Shown piece by piece: positions 17,896 through 26,351 of a stretch of 64,000 nt of DNA. The notes under the pieces are model-generated. The model was not told the origin of the DNA. It made no database searches and saw only the letters and a list, made by a program, of their open reading frames with translations. Each line of letters starts with the position of its first letter. Positions within the stretch are counted from its first letter, which is position 1. Origin of the DNA: Bacteroidota bacterium (lineage in GTDB: Bacteria > Bacteroidota > Bacteroidia > Sphingobacteriales > Sphingobacteriaceae). The position numbers were made by a program, and so were the translations under genes. The stretch covers positions 1 through 64,000 of the forward strand of contig JAMFRP010000026.1 of assembly GCA_026224775.1 (NCBI GenBank), in the 5' to 3' direction.

Positions 17896-20280
17896 ATGAA
17901 AAAGATACTGATATTAGGATTGTTTCTTTTGCCGGTCCTGACTTACGCGCAACAACAAATTAAAGGAACAGTTAGTGATGCAAGCGGACAGCCACTCGAT
18001 GCGGCCACCATCAGCCTGAACCTGCAAACAAAGAACGTAAGTAACGCATTAGCAGATACCGGTAAGTTTACTTTAACCTACTCAACAGCCGGTCTTTACC
18101 AGATGACTGCTACACTGGTGGGTTACAAACCAGTCATTCGCATGGTCCAGCTGCCTAAGGACAGTCTGAAAATCATCATGCCGGCTGACAGTAGGCAACT
18201 GGGCGTAGTGACCATATCGGCTTCAAAACCGGTTATTCAGCGTTCCGTAGACCGGGTTACATTTAACGTGGAGAACAGCATTGTCGCCAGCGGAGGCACG
18301 GCCTGGGATGCATTGAGTAAAGCGCCGGGTGTACAGACAAATCCTGATAATAGCCTGACGGAGAACCGTAAGAGCGTACAGGTATATATGGACGGGAAAC
18401 CGCTTAATATTTCCGGTGATGACCTGGCTAATTATTTACAGGGGATGCCATCCGACCTCATCTCGAAAATAGAAGTCTTTTCCAACCCGCCTTCAAACTT
18501 TGACGCCGAAGGCGGATCGGTGATCAATATCATTACAAAAAAGGCGAAAGCCCAGGGATTGAATATGACCGTTAACGGAGCCTTTACCCAGGGGGCATAC
18601 GGAACCGGTACGGCCAGCACTACTTTTAATTATCGGAAGGATAAGCTGAATATTTACGGAAGTTATGGCTTTACCGACAGAAAATTCGGCCGGGAACAGG
18701 ATGATTACGTGACTTACGCAACGCCGGGAAACAATTCTTACTGGAACAGCCCTGGTTATAATATCTTCCATTCGGAGACTAACAATTACAGGCTGGGAGC
18801 CGATTATCAGCTGACAGATAACCAGATCCTGGGTGTCCTGGTTACCGGAATGAACAGGACCGGCAGCATCATCACCAATACCCCAACAACCGTAACCGGC
18901 AATAACCACGCATTGGACTCAACCCTGATGACTAGCGGCAGTACCCACAGTAGGAGTTATCGCTATGATTACAACCTGAATTACAACCTTAAAATTGACA
19001 CCAGCGGAAAAAGCCTGAACGTCGATCTGGATTATTCGCCCTACCAATATGCACCAAACCAATATGTGAATAACCTTACGTTTTTGCCAGACGGAAGCTT
19101 GGCTTCAGACCCTTACCATATTTTTACACCAACTATTCAGAATATTAATATTTATTCGGGAAAAATCGATTATAATTATAAACTGGGTAAACTATGGACG
19201 CTCAGTTCCGGCTTAAAATACAGCAGCATTCAGAGCCGCAATGATTTTGATTTTTATAACGTAGCCGGTGCTCAGCCTGAACTGATTACGGCAAACAGTG
19301 ACCACTTTGACTACACGGAAAACACGGCAGCGGCTTATACCACGATCAGCGGCACGATAGGTCAGTGGACCTTAGAAGGTGGCCTGCGCGGTGAATTAAC
19401 CCATACCCGTGGTTTTTCCGAAACGTTGGATTCTTTAAACACCAGGCAGTATTTTAAATTATTCCCGACGCTGTTTGCGGTTTACAAGATCGATGATGAC
19501 AATGCTTTGCAGTTTACCTATTCCTACCGTGTCGACCGTCCTAACTACGCTTATTTAAATCCTGCAAGGCATTACGCCACCCCTTATAACTATTTACAGG
19601 GTAACCCGGATTTGCAGCCTTCATTCACGCAGGACATAGAACTGGGGTATACGTTTAAAAAAGATTATACGATAACTGCCTATTATACGGCAACTCATGA
19701 TATGTTCAGCAATATCACGGTACAGGATAACGTCCATGATCTTTTCTATGATACATTTGAGAATTTAGGGTTGAGTGTAAATACCGGCCTGCGGCTTTCA
19801 GCGCCATTCAACCCGACCAGTTGGTGGGAAATGAGTACTACAATAGAAGGCTATTACCAGCGGGAAGCATCCAATTATTTGCAGGGCAGCTATGATTACC
19901 ATAAGTTCGCTTATGACGGGACTACCACGCAATCCTTCACCATCAGTAAAAAACTGGGGTTGAAGGCAGAAATTACCGGCAGATATGATTCCCCAGGGAT
20001 CCAGGGTATTTTTAAGTCATCGCAGAATTCAGAAGTAGATGCAGGGATTAAAGCCACCGTATTACACGGTCAGGGGACGATAAAGCTTGCCGCAGGGGAT
20101 ATCTTTTATGGCGAACCTTACCACATCAGTGTTAACTATCTGAACCAGAACAACGGCTTTTACCAGACCAACGACACGAGGACGGGAACCCTGAGTTTTA
20201 GTTATCGCTTTGGAAAAAACGTGGCTGCCTCCCGCAAGCGGAGCACTGCCGACGAGGAAGAAAGCAAACGGTCACAATAA
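17896..20280 (+). CDS. outer-membrane beta-barrel protein (OMP_b-brl_3 family)
   Basis: This 794-aa secreted protein has a signal peptide MKKILILGLFLLPVLTYA cut before QQQ and a CarboxypepD_reg-like beta-sandwich (residues 20-100, IKGTVSDASGQPLDAATISL). A plug-like segment (about 105-215, with IQRSVDRVTFNVENS and SDLISKIEVFSNPPSNFDAEG) and a long barrel follow, ending in SFSYRFGKN. The layout is that of the TonB-receptor-related 'outer membrane beta-barrel family protein' of Bacteroidota. It has a short charged tail after the last strand. It probably serves in transport or envelope adaptation under the divergent two-component system. The start codon is fixed by the signal peptide. Confidence 0.93.
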   Translation: MKKILILGLFLLPVLTYAQQQIKGTVSDASGQPLDAATISLNLQTKNVSNALADTGKFTLTYSTAGLYQMTATLVGYKPVIRMVQLPKDSLKIIMPADSRQLGVVTISASKPVIQRSVDRVTFNVENSIVASGGTAWDALSKAPGVQTNPDNSLTENRKSVQVYMDGKPLNISGDDLANYLQGMPSDLISKIEVFSNPPSNFDAEGGSVINIITKKAKAQGLNMTVNGAFTQGAYGTGTASTTFNYRKDKLNIYGSYGFTDRKFGREQDDYVTYATPGNNSYWNSPGYNIFHSETNNYRLGADYQLTDNQILGVLVTGMNRTGSIITNTPTTVTGNNHALDSTLMTSGSTHSRSYRYDYNLNYNLKIDTSGKSLNVDLDYSPYQYAPNQYVNNLTFLPDGSLASDPYHIFTPTIQNINIYSGKIDYNYKLGKLWTLSSGLKYSSIQSRNDFDFYNVAGAQPELITANSDHFDYTENTAAAYTTISGTIGQWTLEGGLRGELTHTRGFSETLDSLNTRQYFKLFPTLFAVYKIDDDNALQFTYSYRVDRPNYAYLNPARHYATPYNYLQGNPDLQPSFTQDIELGYTFKKDYTITAYYTATHDMFSNITVQDNVHDLFYDTFENLGLSVNTGLRLSAPFNPTSWWEMSTTIEGYYQREASNYLQGSYDYHKFAYDGTTTQSFTISKKLGLKAEITGRYDSPGIQGIFKSSQNSEVDAGIKATVLHGQGTIKLAAGDIFYGEPYHISVNYLNQNNGFYQTNDTRTGTLSFSYRFGKNVAASRKRSTADEEESKRSQ

Positions 20281-20408
20281 AAACATCCCGGTTGTTCATT
20301 TAACATGAATAAAAACATTCCCGTAATTTGGAACGTATCAAATGCCAGGGTTTGTTTTTATTGAAAAATGGGTACATCTTAACTATATTCGAATCAGACA
20401 TTCATTTT

Positions 20409-21287
20409 ATGACCTTGGAATCCGTTAAAAAAAGCCGTAAAGCTATTTATACCTACTTATTGATCACGGCTGCTTTAAGTGCAGTTGTATACCTGTTAAC
20501 CCTTAATGCAGGAAACACCGGGCGAATTGGCAACCGGATATAGGGTTATGGCATTATGTGGTGCCCCGCATTGGCAACTTATATTACTTGTAAACTCCTA
20601 AAAATTAAATTTTCCGGTTTGGGCTGGCAGTGGGGCAAGCCTAAATACATGATCTGGTGCTATTTTATACCGGTAATATATGCCTTGGTCAGCTATCTCA
20701 TCATCTGGATTTTCGGCTGGGGCGGTTTTTACAATAAAGCATTCATCACACAAGCCGCACATGAGTTAGGGTGGAGCAAATTGCCGCAAAGTGTATTTAT
20801 TGTTTTATTCTTTATTGTTGAGGGCGTGATCGGCATGTTTGGCAGCATGGCGACCGCGCTGGGCGAAGAAATAGGCTGGCGCGGATTTTTAGTGCCTGAA
20901 CTAAATAATGTTACCAGTTATGCCAAAACATCATTAATAAGCGGTACTGTCTGGGCAGTATGGCATTACCCGGTATTAATTTGGGGTAACTACAACGAAG
21001 GTACTTCGCCTATTTACGGACTAGTTTGTTTTACTGTAATGGTGATCAGCATCAGTTTTGTATTTACGTGGTTCAGGTTAAAATCCAACAGCTTATGGAC
21101 GGGTGTTATGCTGCATGCCAGTCATAATTTATTTATACAAGGCTTTTTTACCCCGATAACAACCAATACCGGCCGGACACCCTATTTTATTGATGAATTC
21201 GGCATCGTTATCCCGGCAATATCTGTATTGCTTGCCATTTATTTCTGGACCAGGCGGCGCGAGGTAGAACGGCCAGTAGCGGTCTGA
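20409..21287 (+). pseudogene. CPBP intramembrane protease, broken by stop at 20541
   Basis: The frame starts at ATG 20409 (MTLESVKKSRKAIYTYLL, first TM), meets TAG at 20541-20543, and then continues in the same frame for 243 more codons from an ATG at 20556. The second part has all CPBP/CAAX-protease marks: EEIGWRGFL (EExxxR), the His in VWAVWHYPV, and HASHNLF. Around 20515-20555 the +1 frame reads PGELATGYRVMAL, which looks like better protein, so two compensating indels may have created the stop. Either the gene is dead, or translation restarts at 20556 without TM1. CPBP proteins are membrane proteases linked to prenyl-CAAX processing or peptide maturation. Confidence 0.75.
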
Positions 21288-21322
21288 TTGACAATTGCTT
21301 TCAGGTCCGCAGCTTTTTAAAA

Positions 21323-21377
21323 TTAACCTTATTTAACCTTGTTTAACCGCCATTAACTTAACATAAGGGTATGTTTG
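21323..21377 (+). promoter_or_regulatory. TTAAC array promoter, orphan copy B
   Basis: TTAAC pentamers start at 21323, 21333, 21343 and 21353 (10-bp period). They are followed by a 12-nt gap and TATGTTTG (21370-21377), a perfect TAnnTTTG. Geometry is identical to 10760 and 17837. The next ATG is 1 nt away and opens a 22-codon frame; the MBL gene starts at 21505 and has its own weaker element, TATCTTTC, at 21484. Confidence 0.8.
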
Positions 21378-21378
21378 T

Positions 21379-21447
21379 ATGATGAGGGTCGCTGCGTTAT
21401 ATTTTTTAATTTCGAATATGGCAGCCATTGCTGCTGATCCGGCCTGA
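21379..21447 (+). other. 22-codon signal-peptide-like frame behind promoter B
   Basis: From ATG 21379 the frame reads MMRVAALYFLISNMAAIA then ADPA and a TGA. The basic start, hydrophobic core and small residues look like a signal peptide that stops where a mature protein would begin. It may be the leftover start of a deleted exported protein, or chance. Confidence 0.3.
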
Positions 21448-21504
21448 TCATATGATAGGTTACCCTTCCTGTTGGTCTAATATTATCTTTCATATCATAA
21501 AAAG

Positions 21505-22392
21505 ATGGAGTTTATTAATTTACCGGGTTTCTACCGGTTTTTTCTCGGGGATTTAGAGATCGTAGTATTGTCAGACGGAACAGCTACAGTATACACAGAA
21601 AAAATGATGCTTAACGCGACTTCCGGGGAAGTAAGTCATTATTTAAGAGAAAGTTACGCCGAAGCGGATTATGAGGCGTCAATTAATACTTTTTTATTCC
21701 GGTCAGGCGGTCAACTTATTCTGATAGACACAGGTGCCGGTGATTTAATGGGGCCAACTGCGGGGCATTTAACCGAAAGCTTAAGAGCTGCCGGTTATGA
21801 GCCCGGAGATATCGACGTCGTATTGCTTACACACATTCATGGCGATCACTCGGGAGGGCTGATGGATAACGGAGCACTTGCTTTCCCAAATGCTACGCTG
21901 TATGTCAACCAAAGAGATTTTGATTACTGGTTGAGTGAAGAACAGATGAACGGAGTACCTCCGGCAAGACAACAAAGTTTTAGAAATGCAAAGGCCAAAG
22001 TCGGTCCATGGAAGGAAGCGGGACGTGTCAAAACATTCCTGGAAGATCTCGAACTACTTCCCGGAGTCTTTTCCTGGGCTCAGCCCGGACATACACCGGG
22101 ACATACCTATTTTACAATAAAAAACGGTAGACATAAAATTGTGTTTTGCGCGGATATTGTCCATGTTGCGGAAATTCAACTTGCCAATCCTGATATTGCT
22201 ATTACATTGGATGTTGACCCTCAGGCGGCTGTAATAAAACGAAAAGAATTTTTAAAACTTGCGGCGGAAGAAGGTTTCTGGCTTGCTGCCGACCATACTT
22301 CGTTTCCGGGTATCGGTCATGTCCGCCCCAGGGGAAACGGATATTTCTGGATACCGGCCAAGTTCAGTGTACGCGCCGGGATTAATCATTAA
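21505..22392 (+). CDS. MBL-fold metallo-hydrolase
   Basis: This 295-aa metallo-beta-lactamase-fold hydrolase has the zinc motif THIHGDHSGG, upstream IDTGAGD, the later His in PGHTPGHT, an Asp in FCADIVH, and a final zinc-side His near the C-terminus (AADHT). There is no signal peptide, so it is cytoplasmic. The N-terminal 60 residues resemble quorum-quenching-lactonase-like and similar members of the family, but the substrate cannot be told. A TATCTTTC element 13 nt before the ATG is a plausible promoter. The array at 21323 may add regulated transcription. Confidence 0.92.
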   Translation: MEFINLPGFYRFFLGDLEIVVLSDGTATVYTEKMMLNATSGEVSHYLRESYAEADYEASINTFLFRSGGQLILIDTGAGDLMGPTAGHLTESLRAAGYEPGDIDVVLLTHIHGDHSGGLMDNGALAFPNATLYVNQRDFDYWLSEEQMNGVPPARQQSFRNAKAKVGPWKEAGRVKTFLEDLELLPGVFSWAQPGHTPGHTYFTIKNGRHKIVFCADIVHVAEIQLANPDIAITLDVDPQAAVIKRKEFLKLAAEEGFWLAADHTSFPGIGHVRPRGNGYFWIPAKFSVRAGINH

Positions 22393-22765
22393 ACCATCGG
22401 CATACTTTTTAAGACTCGCTGTACACAGGTAAAAAAATCTGGCAGGTCCGCAGATTATAGCCGGGAGGCAGTGGATCCGCTTGCCTGATTTATCAGAACA
22501 GCTTCCTGCCGATACGACTACAATACCCATCTGACAACCACCAATAATTCAATTCTTCGGAACGATACTGTTTTGTGAATAAGACGGTTATGCCTTTTTT
22601 CGACAGAAATAGCTGACAATTTACTGCAAATCGTCCATGTCAAAAAAGGATGTGTCCATGTTCCGGGAATGATACGATCCCGACCTTTGAATTACAAAAA
22701 CCTGGGGCCAGTGTGCCCCGCTGTAAGTTTTTGAATAGTTCCGAAAATTTTAAATAAAATCAAAA
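22393..22765. other. 373-nt intergenic region
   Basis: No coding sequence, repeat or clear promoter motif was found. An A-rich stretch immediately before ATG 22766 may act as a ribosome-binding region of the type common in Bacteroidota. Confidence 0.5.
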
Positions 22766-23548
22766 ATGAAAACATTAAAAAACACATTGAAAGGGGGCAT
22801 TTTGACTTTGCTCATCGCCCTTTCGGCAGTAACGGGCCTGGTAAGTAAAGCAAATGCACAAACGGTCAAGAATGTGGTACTGGTGCACGGCGCATTCGCT
22901 GACGGATCAGGCTGGAAGGCTGTTTACACCATCCTTACAAAAAAAGGATATAATGTCACCGTAGTTCAAAATCCGTTGACCTCATTGGAAGATGACGTGG
23001 CTGCGACCAATACAGCTATTGATGCACAGGACGGTCCCTGTATCCTTGTCGGGCATTCCTGGGGAGGCGCAGTTATCACCGAGGCTGGCAATAACCCGAA
23101 AGTTGCAGCATTGGTTTACGTAGCCGCATTCCAGCCAGATAAAGGCGAAACAGCATTGCAATTATTCCAGACTGCGCCGCCAGCACCTGAAAATGGCGTA
23201 CTTCCGCCCAACGATAAAGGTATTGTGTACTACGACAAGGCTAAATATCATGAAGGGTTTTGCGCTGATTTAAGCCAGGAGCAAGCTGACTTCATGTATG
23301 CATCACAAGGAGCGTTTTATGCCAAAGGTTTCGTAACACCAATCACTGACCCGGCCTGGAGACATAAACCTACTTATGCCTGTATCGCAACCGAAGACAA
23401 AAGCATCAATCCTATTATCGAGCGTAACATGTATACACGCTCAAACAGTAAAATAACAGAGATCAAAGGAAGCCATGTAATTTACATGTCGCATCCGGAT
23501 GCAGTAGCAAAAGTGATCCTTCAGGCTGCAACCGATGTCAGCAAATAA
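22766..23548 (+). CDS. exported alpha/beta-fold hydrolase
   Basis: This 260-aa protein has a signal peptide of about 31 residues (hydrophobic core ILTLLIALSAVTGLV, then KANAQ). The hydrolase domain has the oxyanion loop VLVHGAFADGSGW and the nucleophile elbow GHSWGG with Ser98; the catalytic His is probably that of GSHVIYMSHPD near the end. It would act in the periplasm or be secreted, on esters or related small molecules. It resembles the salicylate-esterase-like (Abhydrolase_6) group often annotated near oxidoreductases. It is a single gene, closed by a hairpin terminator at 23585. Confidence 0.92.
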   Translation: MKTLKNTLKGGILTLLIALSAVTGLVSKANAQTVKNVVLVHGAFADGSGWKAVYTILTKKGYNVTVVQNPLTSLEDDVAATNTAIDAQDGPCILVGHSWGGAVITEAGNNPKVAALVYVAAFQPDKGETALQLFQTAPPAPENGVLPPNDKGIVYYDKAKYHEGFCADLSQEQADFMYASQGAFYAKGFVTPITDPAWRHKPTYACIATEDKSINPIIERNMYTRSNSKITEIKGSHVIYMSHPDAVAKVILQAATDVSK

Positions 23549-23584
23549 ATAAGAAAAAAAATTAAAGATTATTGGTGTATAATT

Positions 23585-23610
23585 AATGGCGTCGATTTAT
23601 TGACGCCATT
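23585..23610 (+). terminator. rho-independent-like terminator
   Basis: AATGGCGTC (23585-23593) and GACGCCATT (23602-23610) form a perfect 9-bp stem with an 8-nt loop and T-rich flank, 36 nt after the hydrolase stop. Confidence 0.75.
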
Positions 23611-23659
23611 TTGCATTAAACAGCTATACCTGCCGGATAATTCCGGTTTAGCTGAACCG

Positions 23660-24910
23660 TCAGTTAAAATCACTGAATACCTTCTGAGTTCCCGAAGCAA
23701 GATTTACTTTTCTGATATCTGCCGTCCCCTGAAAAATGAACCCCAATCCTAAAATCTTTGACGAGCGGCCACGGGTATCAATAGTAAAAGCGGTTTTGCC
23801 ATTAATCATAACTTTAAGCCGACCATCATGGCTTATCAGGCCAACGGCTACCCAGTTCGACGGGTCAATACCGAACGCGGTCAGATCTGTAAGCGCTCCC
23901 TTGAATTCCCGGTGGCCGTCCAGCAGGTTGAGTGCAGCAACGCATCCGGGTGCGGAAAGCGGAATTGATATGGGAATATCATCCGTATATAAGATGATGT
24001 TGATTTCCTGGCAGCGTGCAGCCCCGGTTTTGAAATCGTCTTTCACTTCCGCGCTGAATGAAAAATCAAGTATGGAGACCGGCTTAAAGTTGCCCGTATT
24101 GTATAGCTCAACGGTTGGAGGCTGGGGGGCATCAAGGAAATGATGACTTGCTATCGTAGCTGAACTTATTATTGCTTCCTTAGCCGTAATAAATTCCGTT
24201 TTATTAAGATAAACCGGAATCGGGTTTTGGTCGATCAGACCGAGCCAGCCATTCGTTGGGATCAGTAGCGGGTGCTCTTTAACGACCTGATTGCCGATGG
24301 AAAGCTTCGCATGGTAAAACCCGGGTTTATAATAAATGGAATTAAACACCCGGCTGTTTTTATTGACACGGACTTTTTTCGTTGAATCCCATGACTGCTG
24401 AATAAATACAGAATCCGTTGCCGCGGATTGCGCGTTGTAAGTGAATACGACCGTATTCGGGAGATCATGGATGATCGGATGGGTATTAAAGGCGTAATTG
24501 CCGGAGCCATGTTTTGGGTTGCTGTTCCTGAGTATTGGAATGATAATCACAAAAGCAGCAATCGCGCCGGCTAAAACAGCTGCAGCAATAAGCCATTGTT
24601 TTTTTATTATAACCGGCTGAGCGGGTTCGCCTTTTTGCGAAACCGGCTGTTGCGTGTGATTGAAATTCTTCCAGTTTTTAAACCCGGCAAACCTGGCCAG
24701 CGTATCGAGTGTGGTCAGGCTCGGCTGATTATTGTAATCAGCTTTTCCCCACAGCCTCCTCAACGTACTTGAACTGATCGAAACTTTTGTTCTTTCCTGT
24801 ATCAGCACATTCAGTTCCTCGAAGTCCCGGCTGGCCCAGGTTTCCGGTTCCCCCCAGCCTAACTGCTCTTCGATTAACTTCAGTAAACATTTTATGGTAT
24901 TGTCGTCCAT
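23660..24910 (-). CDS. membrane-anchored HTH-domain protein, putative one-component regulator
   Basis: In this 416-aa protein, residues 1-85 form a helical domain (ISSSTLRRLWGKADYNNQPSLTTLDTLARFAGF) that resembles a lambda-repressor-like HTH found in many Bacteroidota proteins of unknown role. A single TM helix follows (about residues 107-127, WLIAAAVLAGAIAAFVIIIP), then a roughly 285-residue extracytoplasmic part rich in beta strands and ending in a lectin/LamG-like segment (KVMINGKTAFTIDTRG). DNA-binding inside and ligand domain outside suggests signal transfer across the membrane without a kinase. It is divergent from the beta-helix gene at 25078, with a repeat array between them. The function is inference. 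Confidence 0.65.
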   Translation of the reverse strand: MDDNTIKCLLKLIEEQLGWGEPETWASRDFEELNVLIQERTKVSISSSTLRRLWGKADYNNQPSLTTLDTLARFAGFKNWKNFNHTQQPVSQKGEPAQPVIIKKQWLIAAAVLAGAIAAFVIIIPILRNSNPKHGSGNYAFNTHPIIHDLPNTVVFTYNAQSAATDSVFIQQSWDSTKKVRVNKNSRVFNSIYYKPGFYHAKLSIGNQVVKEHPLLIPTNGWLGLIDQNPIPVYLNKTEFITAKEAIISSATIASHHFLDAPQPPTVELYNTGNFKPVSILDFSFSAEVKDDFKTGAARCQEINIILYTDDIPISIPLSAPGCVAALNLLDGHREFKGALTDLTAFGIDPSNWVAVGLISHDGRLKVMINGKTAFTIDTRGRSSKILGLGFIFQGTADIRKVNLASGTQKVFSDFN

Positions 24911-25006
24911 GCTCAGTAAGCAAAGGTAACATTAATGATAAATAACAATTGTCTTTAACCGTTAATCTTTAAAAACGAATGACATTGTAATTAACTGGTA
25001 AACAAT

Positions 25007-25073
25007 ATGATACATAATGATATAAAATGATAAACTAATGATTAGCCCGGATCAATCCGGCAGTGTAAAATTG
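25007..25073 (+). promoter_or_regulatory. ATGAT repeat array and promoter of beta-helix gene
   Basis: ATGAT begins at 25007, 25017, 25027 and 25038, spacing 10, 10 and 11 bp. TAAAATTG (25066-25073; one mismatch from TAnnTTTG) lies 4 nt before ATG 25078. Sequence and spacing differ from the TTAAC arrays, so a different regulator is expected; the divergent HTH membrane protein is the natural candidate. Confidence 0.45.
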
Positions 25074-25077
25074 TAGC

Positions 25078-26145
25078 ATGAAAACTTCTTATATAACCAG
25101 AAAGCATAATTTCAGGATGCTTACTATAGCCCTGTTGGCCGTGTTGTTTACTTCCAGCACCGTTAGCTACGGGCAGACACTTTACGTAAGCACTGCAAAA
25201 GGCAGCGACCAGGCTGCCGGCACAAATGCTGCCCCTTTAAAAACGCTGGATGAAGCCGTAGCGAAAGCGAATAAATTCAGCGGTAACGAACCAGTTAAAC
25301 TGGTGCTCGGACCCGGTCTTTACACCGTTACGCATAAGCTGATGATCCGCACAGCTGGTAATCCCGGAAAAGCGCCGTTTACGATTGAAGCGGCAACATT
25401 GCCGGACGATAAAGGATGGGTACCCGCAGACCTGCCTGTGATTGTTTCTGTCTCTCCGAATAATTCGGATTACGAATTCCCGCATTGTGAGGGTTTACTG
25501 ATCCTGCAGGATAATGTAACGATCAGGGGACTTAAATTCCTGGGCAACCCTAACAATACTGTTCACTATTATTATCCCATCCGCAGACAGGATAACACAC
25601 TAAGCGGATTAAACGTGTCCCAATGTTATTTTATCGGTGAACCAAATTCATCCCCGATACAAAGTTCATTCTGGGCCGGCGGACCGGCTATCCATGTCGA
25701 TCATTGCATTTTTCATAACAGCAAAATCGCATTTGTATTCAATAACAACATAAATGACTTTTCACTCACGCATTCGATCATCGACGGCGCTTATAATACG
25801 GCCATCTGGTATGGTTTTGCCGGAACAATGCCGAAATTCATCTTCAAGGATAATATTATCACCAATTGCTATTACGTAATGGTATATCCCGTTGAAAATG
25901 GCCAGCCTTCTTACACATTCAGTGATTCTTATATTACGCACAACGCTAATTATCTGGGAAATTATCCAAAAGCTCAGGACAGGTTTTTTGCAGAACCTAA
26001 CCACCATATTAAGGAAATTAATATCACAAAAAAGGCAACCATCCAATTCGTGAATGTAGCGGATGATGGCATAACAAAAGACAATCTGAACCTTGTACCG
26101 GGCTCTCCAGCAAAAGTTACGGGTGCGGGTATCTTCTCTAAATAA
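25078..26145 (+). CDS. secreted right-handed parallel beta-helix protein
   Basis: This 355-aa protein has an N-terminal signal peptide (hydrophobic MLTIALLAVLFTSSTVSYG, cut before QTLYVS). The mature part opens with LYVSTAKGSDQAAGTNAAPLKTL, the DUF1565-type entry to a parallel beta-helix. Repeats with Asn and Gly turns follow (ITIRGLKFLGN-like rungs, then CYFIGEPNSS, CIFHNSKIAFVFNNN). Such proteins bind or cut polysaccharide, but no catalytic triad is identified. A strong bidirectional terminator lies downstream (26201-26237). Confidence 0.85.
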   Translation: MKTSYITRKHNFRMLTIALLAVLFTSSTVSYGQTLYVSTAKGSDQAAGTNAAPLKTLDEAVAKANKFSGNEPVKLVLGPGLYTVTHKLMIRTAGNPGKAPFTIEAATLPDDKGWVPADLPVIVSVSPNNSDYEFPHCEGLLILQDNVTIRGLKFLGNPNNTVHYYYPIRRQDNTLSGLNVSQCYFIGEPNSSPIQSSFWAGGPAIHVDHCIFHNSKIAFVFNNNINDFSLTHSIIDGAYNTAIWYGFAGTMPKFIFKDNIITNCYYVMVYPVENGQPSYTFSDSYITHNANYLGNYPKAQDRFFAEPNHHIKEINITKKATIQFVNVADDGITKDNLNLVPGSPAKVTGAGIFSK

Positions 26146-26200
26146 GCGCAGCTGCTTTCAGACTGCCGTTGACATTAGCGATAAGCCAAATACCATCTTT

Positions 26201-26237
26201 AATAATAAAGTCCCCGATCCCGGGGGACTTTATTATT
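26201..26237. terminator. bidirectional terminator, 15-bp perfect stem
   Basis: AATAATAAAGTCCCC (26201-26215) is the exact inverse of GGGGACTTTATTATT (26223-26237), with a 7-nt loop and A/T tracts on both sides. It sits between convergent genes (beta-helix protein and S41 protease), so it can stop both. Confidence 0.85.
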
Positions 26238-26351
26238 TCTAATCGTTTTATTCTATCATCAGAAGCCACAAAAAATTTACCTTATTTCAGGCTAAGGCAA
26301 AATATACAGCAACCTTTTATACTGATAGTTGCATTGTGCGTAACTCCCTAT

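Noticed and set aside
21302..22454. 11-bp direct repeat CAGGTCCGCAG on both sides of the MBL gene
   Set aside because: An 11-bp match in 64 kb is expected by chance; no other sign of transposition.
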